Positions 16,674-25,502 of a stretch of DNA of 64,000 bases are shown here, piece after piece. The notes beneath the pieces were generated by a model. That model had not been told where the DNA came from. It did not search any database and was given only the letters and a program-made list of their open reading frames with translations. The DNA is from Pelagibius sp050330205 (lineage in GTDB: Bacteria; Pseudomonadota; Alphaproteobacteria; Kiloniellales; Kiloniellaceae): assembly GCA_050330205.1 (NCBI GenBank), contig JBHJOA010000032.1, forward strand, positions 124,001 to 188,000. The letters run 5' to 3'. A program made the position numbers and the translations under genes. Each line of letters opens with the position of its first letter. The first letter of the stretch is position 1.

Positions 16674-18032
16674 TCAGGCCTGCAGCAGGGGCCTGAGGTC
16701 CCGAACGTCATCGAGCGACTCCACGCCGCGCAGGGCGGCGATCAGCGCCTCCGTGCGCTCGCCGCCCAGCACCGGCGCCATGAGGTCGCGGGCCTTGTCT
16801 TCGACCTGGGACTCCGACATCGGATTGTCCGGCGTCCCGAGCACGGCGCGGGTCCGGTGGCTGAGCTGGCGGCCGTCCGCGCAGTCGATCTCGATAATGG
16901 CCTGCCGGGCCGGGCGGGCCGCCGTCAGCTCGGCGCTGGGGATCGCCTCGACCCGCTCGCGCAGGGCCAGGACCTCGGGGTCCCGCATGCGGGCGTGGTC
17001 GTGCGAGGAGGCGAAGGTAAGACCGCCGTCCACCAGGGTGAGCGCCAGGAGGTGCTGCAGGCAGACGTCCGGCATGTCGCGATTATTGACGATGGTGAAG
17101 CGGTCGTCGGGCATGACGGCGCGCAGGCGGACGATGTCGACAGGCGTCAGGCCGTGCTCGGCGATCAGGGAGGTCAGCGAGTCCAGCGCTGCCTGGATCG
17201 GCGAGCCGACGCACCATTTCTTGATCGAGGCACCGAGAATCTCGAAGCGGCTGCCCAGACCATCGGTCAGGGCCTCCGGCCGGCCCTTCTCGGCGAAGGC
17301 CGAGATGTAGGAAAAGTCCCCGGTCAGGCTGCCGGGCACGCCGCTCGCCCCGGAAGCGACGAAGAGCGCGGCAAAGGTGCCGTTGCGGGCGCCCATGCCG
17401 CCGAAGTCGAAGGCCTTTTCCACATGTTCGGAATCGCGCTGCCAGTAGGCGATGCCGGAGGCCTGCTGGGTGGCGTAGGACAGCAGGTACTCGCACTGCC
17501 GGGCCTCGAGCCCCGCCAGCGCGCCGGCCGCGGCGGCCGCCCCGAAGTTCGCCCCCAGGCAATGGGTGCTGTGGGTGCCGCTGCGCGGGCCCGAGAAGCC
17601 CAGCGCCATGGTCGCCCGGGCGCCGATGTCGTACCCCAGTGCAACCGCCCTCAGGAGCGCGGAACCACTGCGCCCGCGCGCCTCGGCAACCGCGAGAGCG
17701 GCCGGCACCACCGCACAGCCCGGATGGAAACGGCCGCCCAGGTGCGAATCGTCGGTCTCGTCAGCGTGAGCCGCCATGGCGTTGGCGAAAGCCGCATTGA
17801 TCGCCGTCGCGACCACCGTCGTACCAGGAAGGCAGGCCTCCGCGCGGCCGCCCTCACCAGCAACGAAGGCGGAGGCCAGCTGGCCGGCCTTGAGCCGCGA
17901 CCCACTGACAATGGCCGCCAGGCTGTCCAGCAGGTGCAGTCGTGCCCGCAACTGCACCTCCGGCGGCAATGGAGTCTCCACCGCCGCCGCGATATGGGCG
18001 GCCACCTTCGCCGTGACGGCATCCTCGCTCAT
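16674..18032 (-). CDS. MmgE/PrpD family protein, paralog 3
   Basis: A 452-residue MmgE/PrpD-family protein, clearly further from paralogs 1 and 2 than they are from each other. It has HADETDDSHLGGRFHPG in place of the HGED motif, then GTHSTHCLGANFGAAAAAG, EKAFDFGGMGARNG and a KKWCVGSPIQAALD stretch where others have KPYACG. It resembles bacterial MmgE/PrpD proteins of unassigned role found with tripartite tricarboxylate transporters. The start at 18032 is supported by GGAGGG; an upstream start at 18077 would add 15 unlikely residues. It diverges from tctC, with the second operator copy between. Confidence 0.9.
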   Translation of the reverse strand: MSEDAVTAKVAAHIAAAVETPLPPEVQLRARLHLLDSLAAIVSGSRLKAGQLASAFVAGEGGRAEACLPGTTVVATAINAAFANAMAAHADETDDSHLGGRFHPGCAVVPAALAVAEARGRSGSALLRAVALGYDIGARATMALGFSGPRSGTHSTHCLGANFGAAAAAGALAGLEARQCEYLLSYATQQASGIAYWQRDSEHVEKAFDFGGMGARNGTFAALFVASGASGVPGSLTGDFSYISAFAEKGRPEALTDGLGSRFEILGASIKKWCVGSPIQAALDSLTSLIAEHGLTPVDIVRLRAVMPDDRFTIVNNRDMPDVCLQHLLALTLVDGGLTFASSHDHARMRDPEVLALRERVEAIPSAELTAARPARQAIIEIDCADGRQLSHRTRAVLGTPDNPMSESQVEDKARDLMAPVLGGERTEALIAALRGVESLDDVRDLRPLLQA

Positions 18033-18103
18033 TCGGACCCTCCGTTTTTCCCCGCCCGTCGCACCGGGGACCTCCAAAACCGTAGCCGCGGTTTATTCTG
18101 GTA

Positions 18104-18120
18104 AACTGTCGGCAATTGAC
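18104..18120. promoter_or_regulatory. Putative operator, copy 2 of the shared 17-bp motif
   Basis: AACTGTCGGCAATTGAC matches the copy at 15806-15822 at 15 of 17 positions. It lies between divergent MmgE/PrpD paralog 3 and tctC. TTGACA (18116-18121) at its right edge could serve as a -35 for tctC, in which case a bound repressor would block the promoter. The match is seen; its function is inferred. Confidence 0.6.
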
Positions 18121-18224
18121 AATTATACCCGAACTTGGGACAAATGGGGCAACGAAGCTGTCGAGGATCTACTTCCCGCCGCCGTGGGAAGGGCAGGCCT
18201 GCGACCGAACAACGGGAGGAAATG

Positions 18225-19190
18225 ATGAAGTCCGGATTGCGGTACATTGCTGCTTCTGTCGCCGTCACCGCACTGCTCGGCAGCGCGGGCCAGGCCACAG
18301 CCCAGAGCTACCCGGTCGACACCGTCACCCTGGTCACCCATTCGGCCGCCGGCGGGGGCACCGACGTCTTTCTGCGCGAGATGACCAGGTATCTCGGCAA
18401 GCACATGGGCACCAATTTCGTGGTGGAGAACGTGCGGGGCGGCAGCGGCGCCAAGGCCATGGCCAGGCTGGCGACCGGTCCAGCCGACGGCTCGCTCTTC
18501 TACGGCACCACGCCGACCTACATCAACACGTCGCTGCTGAGTGCGCCGGACTATACCTACAAGGATCTTTCGGCGGTCACCAACGTGTTCCTGGACCCGC
18601 AGATCGTCTATGTGCGCGCCAACAGTCCCTTCCAGAGCCTGGCCGAAGTCGTCGAGAAAGCTAAGGCCGAACCGAACTCGGTGAAGTTCGGCGTCACCAC
18701 GCCCGGCTCGCTCGACCGGCAGGTCATGGAGAAGTTCAAGCAGATCACCGACGTGCAGGCACCGGTCATCACTCACGACGGCGGCGGCGAACTGTTGATC
18801 AGCGTGCTGAACGGCACCGTCGACCTCGGCATCGGCGAGATACAGGAACTCTCGGCCCAGCTCGAAGCCAATGAGGTGCGGATCATCACGGCCTATACGA
18901 AAGAGCGCCTGGAACAGTACCCCGACGTGCCGACCGCTCTGGAGCAGGGCATCGACCTGGTGGTCGACAAGTTCCGCGGCATTGCCGGCCCCAAGGACTT
19001 GCCCGACGAAATCTACGCCAAGTGGGCGGAAGGCATTCAGTCGGTCCTGCAGGATCCGGAATTCCAGGCTTGGTACAAGGCGCAGAGCCTGGTGCCTCAC
19101 TTCCTGCCGCACGATGAGTACACCTCATTTATCAATGACTTCGCCGAAGAACAGCAGGCCTTCTTCAAAGAATACGGCATAACTGATTGA
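18225..19190 (+). CDS. tctC: Tripartite tricarboxylate transporter periplasmic binding protein
   Basis: A 321-residue Bug/TctC-family binding protein. A signal peptide (residues 1-27, MKSGLRYIAASVAVTALLG...ATAQS) is followed by the family pattern SAAGGGTDVFLREMTRYLGKHMG, the ENVRGGSGAKAMARL loop and FGVTTPGSLDRQV. Bug proteins hold carboxylates through two water-mediated contacts, so a carboxylated substrate is expected. Of two adjacent ATGs the second (18225) has the better distance to GGGAGGA. A short stem (CTTCCC/GGGAAG, 18172-18191) lies in the leader. It is first in the tctC-tctB-tctA-prpD operon. Confidence 0.92.
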   Translation: MKSGLRYIAASVAVTALLGSAGQATAQSYPVDTVTLVTHSAAGGGTDVFLREMTRYLGKHMGTNFVVENVRGGSGAKAMARLATGPADGSLFYGTTPTYINTSLLSAPDYTYKDLSAVTNVFLDPQIVYVRANSPFQSLAEVVEKAKAEPNSVKFGVTTPGSLDRQVMEKFKQITDVQAPVITHDGGGELLISVLNGTVDLGIGEIQELSAQLEANEVRIITAYTKERLEQYPDVPTALEQGIDLVVDKFRGIAGPKDLPDEIYAKWAEGIQSVLQDPEFQAWYKAQSLVPHFLPHDEYTSFINDFAEEQQAFFKEYGITD

Positions 19191-19222
19191 GGTGAGAGCG
19201 GCAGGCGAGGGCAGACATCGCA

Positions 19223-19741
19223 ATGACTAAGGACGCCTGGATCGGCGCTGTCTTCCTCGCCTTCGCCGTCGTCTATTGGATCGCGGCCGACGGCATCCGC
19301 ATCAGCCCGCTCGACGGGCCGGTTGGAGCCGCGGGGCTGCCGAAGTCTCTGGCGTACACGCTCGGCGGTCTTGCGATCCTGCTCATTGTCCGCAGCTTTC
19401 TGTTGAAGCGCTTCGCCGCCACGCCGGCGGCGAAGCCGGCGGCCGAGGCGGATGACGAAGGCGGCGAGACTAAATCGCCGATGCATCGTCACCTGCGCGC
19501 CCTTGGCATGCTGGCGCTCGGTGTCGGCTACCTGCTGATCGTCCCCTACCTCGGCTACACGCTCTCCATCACCGGGCTGGCGCTGGCCGTCTCGCTCTAC
19601 ATCGGCGCCCGATTTGGCGCCAAGACTCTGGCCGTCGCCGGAATCGGGGGCGTCTTTTTCTATCTGCTCTTCGTTCAGTTCCTCAAGATACCGCTGCCGC
19701 CCGGGGTCTGGCCCTCTCTCCTCCAGTCCCTGCAGGGCTGA
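19223..19741 (+). CDS. tctB: Tripartite tricarboxylate transporter small membrane protein
   Basis: A 172-residue protein with four predicted membrane segments: one at the N-terminus (AWIGAVFLAFAVVYWIAADGI), one near residues 40-65, and two in the C-terminal half (LRALGMLALGVGYLLIVPYLG and a segment around FFYLLFVQF). A charged cytoplasmic loop rich in Ala, Glu and Lys lies between. This fits TctB, the small and poorly conserved partner of TctA. It lies between tctC and tctA on the same strand with short gaps. Confidence 0.88.
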   Translation: MTKDAWIGAVFLAFAVVYWIAADGIRISPLDGPVGAAGLPKSLAYTLGGLAILLIVRSFLLKRFAATPAAKPAAEADDEGGETKSPMHRHLRALGMLALGVGYLLIVPYLGYTLSITGLALAVSLYIGARFGAKTLAVAGIGGVFFYLLFVQFLKIPLPPGVWPSLLQSLQG

Positions 19742-19768
19742 GGCGGCAAAGGGGGGGGGTCAAAGTCG

Positions 19769-21277
19769 ATGGAAGGTATCGGTTACGCCTGGCAGGCGCT
19801 CACCACAACCCCAGCGGTTTTCGCGGCCATGGGCGGTGTCGTCTGGGGGATTCTCGGCGGTGCACTGCCGGGCATCTCGCCCTCCATCGCCATGGCTTTG
19901 CTGCTGCCCTTCACCTACACCATGGACCCCATTCCGGCCATCGTGCTGCTCGCCGCGACCTACGTCGGCGCTGAATACGGTGGCTCGATCCCGGCGATCC
20001 TGATCCGCACGCCGGGCACCAACGCCGCCGCCGCGACCGCCATCGACGGCTACGAGATGCAGAAGCAGGGCCGCGGCGGCGAGGCCCTCGGCATCTCGCT
20101 CGCATCCGGTGTCATCGGCGGCCTCATCGGCCTGTTCTTCCTGGTGATGCTGACAAAGCCGCTGGCGCAGGTCGCGCTGCTGTTCACGCCGCCGGCCTAT
20201 TTCGCCCTCGGCATCCTGGGCCTTAGCGTGATTGCCTCCCTTTCCAGCGGCTCCCTCATCAAGGGCCTTATGGCGGCGGTCATTGGCCTGATGGTCGCCA
20301 CCGTGGGCACCGACCCGATCTCCGGGGTCGGCCGCTTCACTTACGGCGCGCCGGAGTTGCTCGGCGGCATCCCCTTCATCCTGGTGATGGTCGGCGTCTT
20401 CGCCGTCAGTGAACTGCTCGAGCAGGCCGGCAAGCCGGAGTGGAAGAAACCCAACCGGGTCCAGACCCGCATCAAGCTGCCCAGCTTCCAAATGCTGAAG
20501 AGACTGCGCAAACCGCAGCTCATTGGCAGCGGCATCGGGCTGTTCGAAGGCTGCATGCCCGGCGCGGGGGGCTCGATCGCTGCCTTCATGTCGTACAACG
20601 AAGCCCGCCGCTGGTCGAAGAACCCGGAAGAGTTCGGCAAAGGTTCGCCTGAGGCCATCGCGGCGCCCGAATGCGCTAACAACACCGTCGCCGGCACCGC
20701 CCTGGTGCCGATGCTGAGTTTCGGCATCCCCGGTTCCAACTCGACGGCAATCCTGCTCGGCGGCCTGCTGATTCACGGCCTGCAGCCTGGCCCGCTGCTG
20801 TTCGAGAAGCATCCCGATTTCATCTACGGCCTGTTCGGTGGGCTTCTCGTCGCCAATACCTCACTGTTCGTCATCGGCATCCTGGTGCTGACACCGGCGA
20901 TCTGGCTGGTCAACCGGCCGAAGCCCTACCTGCTGGCGGCGATCTACGCGCTGATCTTCTCCGGCATCTACTCGATCGATCACAGCCTTTTCGATCTCTA
21001 TCTTGTGCTCTTCGCCGGTGTCGTCGGCTACGTCATGCGCCTCTTCGGCTTCCCCTTCCTTCCCTTGGTGCTGGGTCTCGTGCTGGGCTACCTCATCGAG
21101 GCGAACTACCGGCGTTCGCTGCTGCTGTCCAACGGCGACCATGTTGTCTTCATCCAGGACCCCGTCGCGCTGGGATTGCTGATCGCCGCCCTGCTCTTCG
21201 TCGTCGGCTCGGCTTGGCGAGACATACACTCGGCCCGGCGCAAAGCCAGGGAAGCCAACGGCGGGGCCAAAGCGTGA
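19769..21277 (+). CDS. tctA: Tripartite tricarboxylate transporter large permease
   Basis: TctA (502 residues, usual length about 500) is the large transmembrane component with about 12 segments. It carries the family motifs GILGGALPGISPSIAMALLLPFTY near the N-terminus, EYGGSIPAILIRTPGTNAAAATAIDGYEM, and GCMPGAGGSIAAFMSYNEARR with CANNTVAGTALVPMLSFGIPGS in the middle. These duplicated Gly/Pro stretches form the substrate pathway. Uptake is driven by an ion gradient. Its stop overlaps the GTG of the following prpD gene, so import and metabolism are translationally coupled. Confidence 0.95.
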   Translation: MEGIGYAWQALTTTPAVFAAMGGVVWGILGGALPGISPSIAMALLLPFTYTMDPIPAIVLLAATYVGAEYGGSIPAILIRTPGTNAAAATAIDGYEMQKQGRGGEALGISLASGVIGGLIGLFFLVMLTKPLAQVALLFTPPAYFALGILGLSVIASLSSGSLIKGLMAAVIGLMVATVGTDPISGVGRFTYGAPELLGGIPFILVMVGVFAVSELLEQAGKPEWKKPNRVQTRIKLPSFQMLKRLRKPQLIGSGIGLFEGCMPGAGGSIAAFMSYNEARRWSKNPEEFGKGSPEAIAAPECANNTVAGTALVPMLSFGIPGSNSTAILLGGLLIHGLQPGPLLFEKHPDFIYGLFGGLLVANTSLFVIGILVLTPAIWLVNRPKPYLLAAIYALIFSGIYSIDHSLFDLYLVLFAGVVGYVMRLFGFPFLPLVLGLVLGYLIEANYRRSLLLSNGDHVVFIQDPVALGLLIAALLFVVGSAWRDIHSARRKAREANGGAKA

Positions 21278-22779
21278 AGCTGCATGAGGTCCGCGTTCAG
21301 CGGCCCGGAGAGCGCCTCCCCAGCACCGACCAACTCGCCTGGAAGATTGCCGCCACGGCAGCCGACCCGGCCCCGCCGGATCCCGCGGCCTCGGAGATGG
21401 CGGCCAACCGCATCGTCGACGATGTCGCGGTCGCGCTCGCCGCGATCAATCGGCCGCCCGTCGTGGCAGCCAGGGGCCAGGCCCTGGCGCATCCCCGCAG
21501 TGCCGGCGCCACCCTGCTCGGCCTGCCGCCCGGCGAGCGCTTCGACTGCTCCTGGGCGGCCTACGCCAATGCCACGGCGATCCGCGAGCTCGATTTCAAC
21601 GACAGCTTCTTCGCCGAGGACTCCAGCCATCCCGGCGACACCATCGGCCCGCTGATCGCCGTCGCTCAGCAGAAAGGTCTCTCCGGCCCGGACCTGCTGC
21701 GCGGCATCGTCACCGCCTACGAAGTTCAGGTCGACTTGGTGAAGGGCATCGCCCTCAACCAGTATCGCATCGACCATGTGGCGCACCTCGGGCCGGCCGT
21801 CGCCGCCGGCATCGGCGCCATGCTGCGGCTCGATCCCGGGACGCTCTATCAAGCCGTCAACCTGGCGGCGCATCTTTCGGTTTCCACGCGTCAGATCCGC
21901 AAGGGCACGATCTCCTCCTACAAGGCGAACGCACCCGGCCACATCGGCCAGGTGGCCATCGCCGCCGTGGACCGCGCCCTGCGCGGCGAAACCAGTCCGG
22001 CACCGATCTACGAGGGCGACTACGGTATCCTCGCTATCCTGCTGGGCGGCCCGGACTCCCTCTGCCGGGTTCCCCTGCCGGAAGCCGGCGAGCCGAAGCG
22101 GGCCATCCTGGAGACCTATCCCAAGCAGCATTCCGCCGGCTACCACGGCCAGGCGCTGATCGATCTCGCCTTTCGCCTGCGCGACAGGATTGCGGACGTC
22201 GAGGCGATCCGGGAGGTCGTCATCCATACCAAGCGGCTGACCCATGTCGTCATGGGATCCGGCGCCGACGACCCCGAAAAGTGGGATCCTAAAGCCAGCC
22301 GCGAGACCCTCGACCACAGCATCATGTACATCTTCACGGTCGCCCTGCAGGACGGCTGCTGGGACCACGAGGCGAGCTACGCGCCGGAACGCGCGGCGCG
22401 TGAGGATACCGTGCGGTTGTGGCGAAAGGTTCGTACTGTCGAGGACGCGGAATGGAGCCGCCGCTTCAGCGATCCGGCGCCCCTCGACAAGGATCACGGC
22501 GCCCGCGTCGTCGTCACCTTCGCGGACGGCAGCGCCCTGGAAGAAGAGATCGCCGTGGCGGACGCTCACCCGCGGGGTGCTCGCCCCTTCGTCCGCGACG
22601 ACTACGTCGCCAAATTCCACCGACTGACCCGCGACCTCGTCGAGCCCGCCGAAGCCGAACGCTTCCTCGACGCCGCCGCTTCCCTGCCGACCGGGAAGAC
22701 GCGAGACCTCTCGGCCATCACCGTCAGCCTGCCCAGGGAAAGACTCGCGCAATCGCCGCGAAACGGCCTGTTCGACTGA
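21274..22779 (+). CDS. MmgE/PrpD family, 2-methylcitrate dehydratase-like (paralog 4)
   Basis: A 501-residue protein closest in pattern to true PrpD: LDFNDSFFAEDSSHPGDTIGPL, KGTISSYKANAPGHIGQVA, YEGDYGILAILLGGPD and KWDPKASRETLDHSIMYIF, all PrpD hallmarks. PrpD dehydrates 2-methylcitrate, but no prpB or prpC is in the window. The start is a GTG at 21274 overlapping the tctA stop (GTGA), which is preferred over an in-frame ATG 60 bases inside tctA. The coupling suggests it acts directly on the imported tricarboxylate or a close product. Confidence 0.88.
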   Translation: MKLHEVRVQRPGERLPSTDQLAWKIAATAADPAPPDPAASEMAANRIVDDVAVALAAINRPPVVAARGQALAHPRSAGATLLGLPPGERFDCSWAAYANATAIRELDFNDSFFAEDSSHPGDTIGPLIAVAQQKGLSGPDLLRGIVTAYEVQVDLVKGIALNQYRIDHVAHLGPAVAAGIGAMLRLDPGTLYQAVNLAAHLSVSTRQIRKGTISSYKANAPGHIGQVAIAAVDRALRGETSPAPIYEGDYGILAILLGGPDSLCRVPLPEAGEPKRAILETYPKQHSAGYHGQALIDLAFRLRDRIADVEAIREVVIHTKRLTHVVMGSGADDPEKWDPKASRETLDHSIMYIFTVALQDGCWDHEASYAPERAAREDTVRLWRKVRTVEDAEWSRRFSDPAPLDKDHGARVVVTFADGSALEEEIAVADAHPRGARPFVRDDYVAKFHRLTRDLVEPAEAERFLDAAASLPTGKTRDLSAITVSLPRERLAQSPRNGLFD

Positions 22780-22792
22780 CACCCCACCGGGT

Positions 22793-22804
22793 CCAAGCGC
22801 TTGG
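22793..22804. promoter_or_regulatory. LacI-operator-like palindrome
   Basis: CCAAGCGCTTGG is a perfect 12-base palindrome with the central CG and AAGCGCTT core common in LacI-family operators. It lies between the end of prpD paralog 4 and the histidine kinase gene. It could equally be chance. Confidence 0.3.
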
Positions 22805-22929
22805 TTTCGCCCGCCAATCCTGCTGCTGGCGCTCTCAAGAAGGGCCGCCTTCGGCTACCGTCGGGCTGCTTTCGGGAATCGCCGTGGAGATGTCGACTTA
22901 ACCATTCCTTCACCGCTTGGCAGCATCTA

Positions 22930-24294
22930 ATGCCCGGAATATCTGCCGGATCTGGCGGCGATCGGCCGCCGACGGAATCAGGAAAAGGGGCAGCGGCGCG
23001 GCGCATGGCGGTTTCCACTTCGCACGGAATTCCCGGCGCGGCCCTTCAGGCTGACGTCGACAATCGTCGAACGGCCGGTGGCGATGCCGACGGCCGCAGG
23101 TCGGAAGACCTGCGCGCCGAATGCCATGCCTTGCGCAAGCAACTCGACGCGGCCGGCGACGGCGCCATCTTCGCCGAGGCGCTGGAGGCCGTCTCTGAGG
23201 CGATCGTGATCTACGATGCCGACGGGCGGCTCGTCACCTGCAATCGCAACTTCAGAGAACTCTACGGCTACAGCGAAAAGGAAGCCCGGCCGGGCGTCCA
23301 TTTCGCCGAGTTGGGACGGATCGACGTCGCGCGGGGCCAGGTGATCGTTGGCGACGAGTACGGCGGCGGCGATGCCTATCTGCAACGCAAGGCCGAATAC
23401 CGAACCAAGCTGGAAGGCTCCTTCATCGTCCGCCTCAAAGATGGCCGCTGGCTGAAGACCACCGATCGGCGGATGAGCGGCGGCGGCTTCGTCAGCGTCC
23501 AGGTCGACATCACGGAGATCAAGCACAAGGAGGAGGTCTTCCGCAAGGCCATGGAGCAGGCCGAGGCCGCGGCGCGGAGCAAGTCCGAGTTCCTGGCCAA
23601 CATCAGTCACGACCTGAGAACGCCGCTCAATGCGATCCTCGGCTTCTCGGAGATGATTCTCGGTGAAGTCAGCGGCCCCTTTGGAAACGAGACTTACCGG
23701 GGGTATCTGGAAAACATCCACAAGGGCGGCGAACTGCTGCTGTCCATCGTGAACGACATCCTGGATACCGCGAAGCTCGACAGCGGCAAGTATCACCTGA
23801 GGTCGGAACGCTTCGATCCCGTCGAGCTGACGAGAGAAGTGCTGGCGACCTTCACCCCGATCTCACTGGACAAGAATCTGCGGATCGGCATCACAGCCCC
23901 GCCCGACGGCATGCCGACAATCATGACCGACCGGCGCGCGCTGATTCAGATCATGAACAATCTTGTCTCCAACGCCTGCAAGCACACCAACAGCGGTGGT
24001 TCCATAGACCTGCGGTGGCGCCTGTCGGATGACAAGAACCTGGAATTCTCGGTGATCGACAACGGCGTCGGCATGGCGGCGGAGCTCGTCGCCAAGATCG
24101 GCGAGCCCTTCCTCGCTGACGGCAGCGCCACGGCACTGCGCGGCGAACGGGGAACCGGGCTCGGCTTCTACATCTGCATGAAGCTTGTCGACCTTCTGGG
24201 CGGAACCTTATCGGTGGACAGCACGCCCGGCGAGGGCACCGCCGTCACGGTGCACTGGCCGCTGTGGAGCCTGGACCCCGAATTCCGGCCTTAG
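22930..24294 (+). CDS. Soluble PAS-domain sensor histidine kinase
   Basis: About 454 residues with no membrane segments, so it is a cytoplasmic sensor. A PAS domain (EAIVIYDADGRLVTCNRNFRELYGYSEKEA and a C-terminal VQVDITEIKHKEE) is followed by a coiled linker. The HisKA box FLANISHDLRTPLNAILGFSE has the phospho-accepting His at residue 227. The HATPase domain has the N box NNLVSNACKH, G1 DNGVGM and G2 GERGTGLGFYICMK. The start is uncertain: neither the ATG at 22930 nor one at 23005 has a strong ribosome site. No response regulator is adjacent, so it is an orphan kinase. The absence of a Cys/His-rich PAS pocket gives no hint of its ligand. Confidence 0.88.
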   Translation: MPGISAGSGGDRPPTESGKGAAARRMAVSTSHGIPGAALQADVDNRRTAGGDADGRRSEDLRAECHALRKQLDAAGDGAIFAEALEAVSEAIVIYDADGRLVTCNRNFRELYGYSEKEARPGVHFAELGRIDVARGQVIVGDEYGGGDAYLQRKAEYRTKLEGSFIVRLKDGRWLKTTDRRMSGGGFVSVQVDITEIKHKEEVFRKAMEQAEAAARSKSEFLANISHDLRTPLNAILGFSEMILGEVSGPFGNETYRGYLENIHKGGELLLSIVNDILDTAKLDSGKYHLRSERFDPVELTREVLATFTPISLDKNLRIGITAPPDGMPTIMTDRRALIQIMNNLVSNACKHTNSGGSIDLRWRLSDDKNLEFSVIDNGVGMAAELVAKIGEPFLADGSATALRGERGTGLGFYICMKLVDLLGGTLSVDSTPGEGTAVTVHWPLWSLDPEFRP

Positions 24295-24326
24295 GCCCGC
24301 GTCGCTTTAAAGGGCAAGGTCTGCCG

Positions 24327-25004
24327 TCATTCGTCTCCCGGAATGCCGTAGGAAGGTGCGGCCATCGGGTCCAGCGCACGGGTCACGTAGTCGTCGGCCT
24401 GGGGGCGATAGACGGCCCAGGCCTGGGCAAGGGCCGCGACCGGGCAATCCCCGTCGCGCCAGTCGACGCGCAGTTCGGCATAGGGCCAGCTCTCGCGGTC
24501 GACGACGAGGAGGCCGGCCGAGTGAACGGGCCCGGCTTCGCCTCCGGCTGCGACCCCGGACTGTAGCGCGGCGATCAGCCGGTCGCCGAGCGTGCCTTCC
24601 GCTGCTTCGAAGGACGCGACCATGGCGGCGGGCACACGGTCATTCGCGAGCAGGTTGCCGCCCGCAATGCAGTTGCGGCCCGCAGCCGATGTCCAGATGC
24701 CCAGGGCCTTGGCGCCGGAGTGGATGGCGGTGTTTCCCGCGCCGTCGATGGCCAGGAGCTGGCGATAGTCGGGAAAGCGGTCGGCATCGCGCGCCGCCTC
24801 CACGGCCACGGCAGCACTCGCTCCTCCGGCGAGACGATCGAGCATCAGCGGTCCCAGCGCCGGATTGGTGACATTCTGCGTCGAGACCGCGCCGACGCCT
24901 GCGCGGGCATGCGCGCAGCGCGCGGCGACGGCCGGCGAGGACGACGAGATGGCGACGCCGAACTGGCCCGAGACCGCACAGCGGGCAACGATGGAAAAGG
25001 TCAT
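24327..25004 (-). CDS. DUF1028 family protein (Ntn-hydrolase-like)
   Basis: A 225-residue protein matching DUF1028: TFSIVARCAVSGQFGVAISSSSPAVAARC at the start, then GVGAVSTQNVTNPALGPLMLDRL and HSGAKALGI, RNCIAGGNLLAN. DUF1028 proteins resemble N-terminal nucleophile amidohydrolases and often lie beside RidA and amine-catabolism genes. Here it follows the RidA gene by 45 bases and is probably the last gene of the potABCD operon. AGGAGG sits right before the ATG. The exact reaction is unknown; hydrolysis of an amide intermediate is a reasonable guess. Confidence 0.87.
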   Translation of the reverse strand: MTFSIVARCAVSGQFGVAISSSSPAVAARCAHARAGVGAVSTQNVTNPALGPLMLDRLAGGASAAVAVEAARDADRFPDYRQLLAIDGAGNTAIHSGAKALGIWTSAAGRNCIAGGNLLANDRVPAAMVASFEAAEGTLGDRLIAALQSGVAAGGEAGPVHSAGLLVVDRESWPYAELRVDWRDGDCPVAALAQAWAVYRPQADDYVTRALDPMAAPSYGIPGDE

Positions 25005-25049
25005 GGCACCTCCTGGTGGCTCGGCGGCACCGGAGTCCCGCCGATGCGG

Positions 25050-25463
25050 CTAGTCGGGGATCATTGCCGTCGCATCGATCTCGACCAGCCATTCGGGCCG
25101 TGCGAGACAGGTGACGACGACGCCCGTCGAAACGGGATGCACGCCCTTGATGTACTCGCCCATCGTCCTGTAGACGGCTTCGCGATGGCGCACGTCGGTC
25201 AGGTAGACGACGACCTTGCACAGATGCTCCATCCTGCCGCCGGCCTCTTCGATCAATTGGCGGATGTTCTGCATTACCTTGTGAGTCTGTTCGACCGGGT
25301 CGTGGCTGTCGACGTTCTTCGCCGTGTCCAGGTCCTGCGGGCATTGACCGCGCAGGAAGATCATCGCACCTCGCGCCACCACCGCCTGGCAAAGGTCGTT
25401 ATCGAGCTGCTGCTCCGGGTAGGTATCGCGGGTGTTGAACTTTCGGATGCGGGTATGTGCCAT
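25050..25463 (-). CDS. RidA family enamine/imine deaminase-like protein
   Basis: A 137-residue YjgF/YER057c/UK114 protein. Recognisable parts are MIFLRGQCPQDL, VEQTHKVMQNIRQLIEEAGG, VVVYLTDVRHREAVYR and PEWLVEIDATAMI. RidA trimers hydrolyse reactive enamines or imines made by PLP and flavin enzymes. It lies downstream of two flavoproteins that oxidise amines or C-H bonds, which fits a role in clearing an imine. The Arg in the usual catalytic IxxA motif is not in its standard place (VVTCLARPEWLVEID), so it may belong to a non-archetypal Rid subgroup. Confidence 0.88.
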   Translation of the reverse strand: MAHTRIRKFNTRDTYPEQQLDNDLCQAVVARGAMIFLRGQCPQDLDTAKNVDSHDPVEQTHKVMQNIRQLIEEAGGRMEHLCKVVVYLTDVRHREAVYRTMGEYIKGVHPVSTGVVVTCLARPEWLVEIDATAMIPD

Positions 25464-25502
25464 CGTGTCCTCGCGTTCGGTGCGTTCGAAATCTCGTATT
25501 CG

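Noticed and set aside
21274..22779. Calling this gene prpD of a methylcitrate cycle
   Set aside because: Motifs fit PrpD, but no prpB, prpC or acnD is near and three other family members are, so the specific pathway is not supported.
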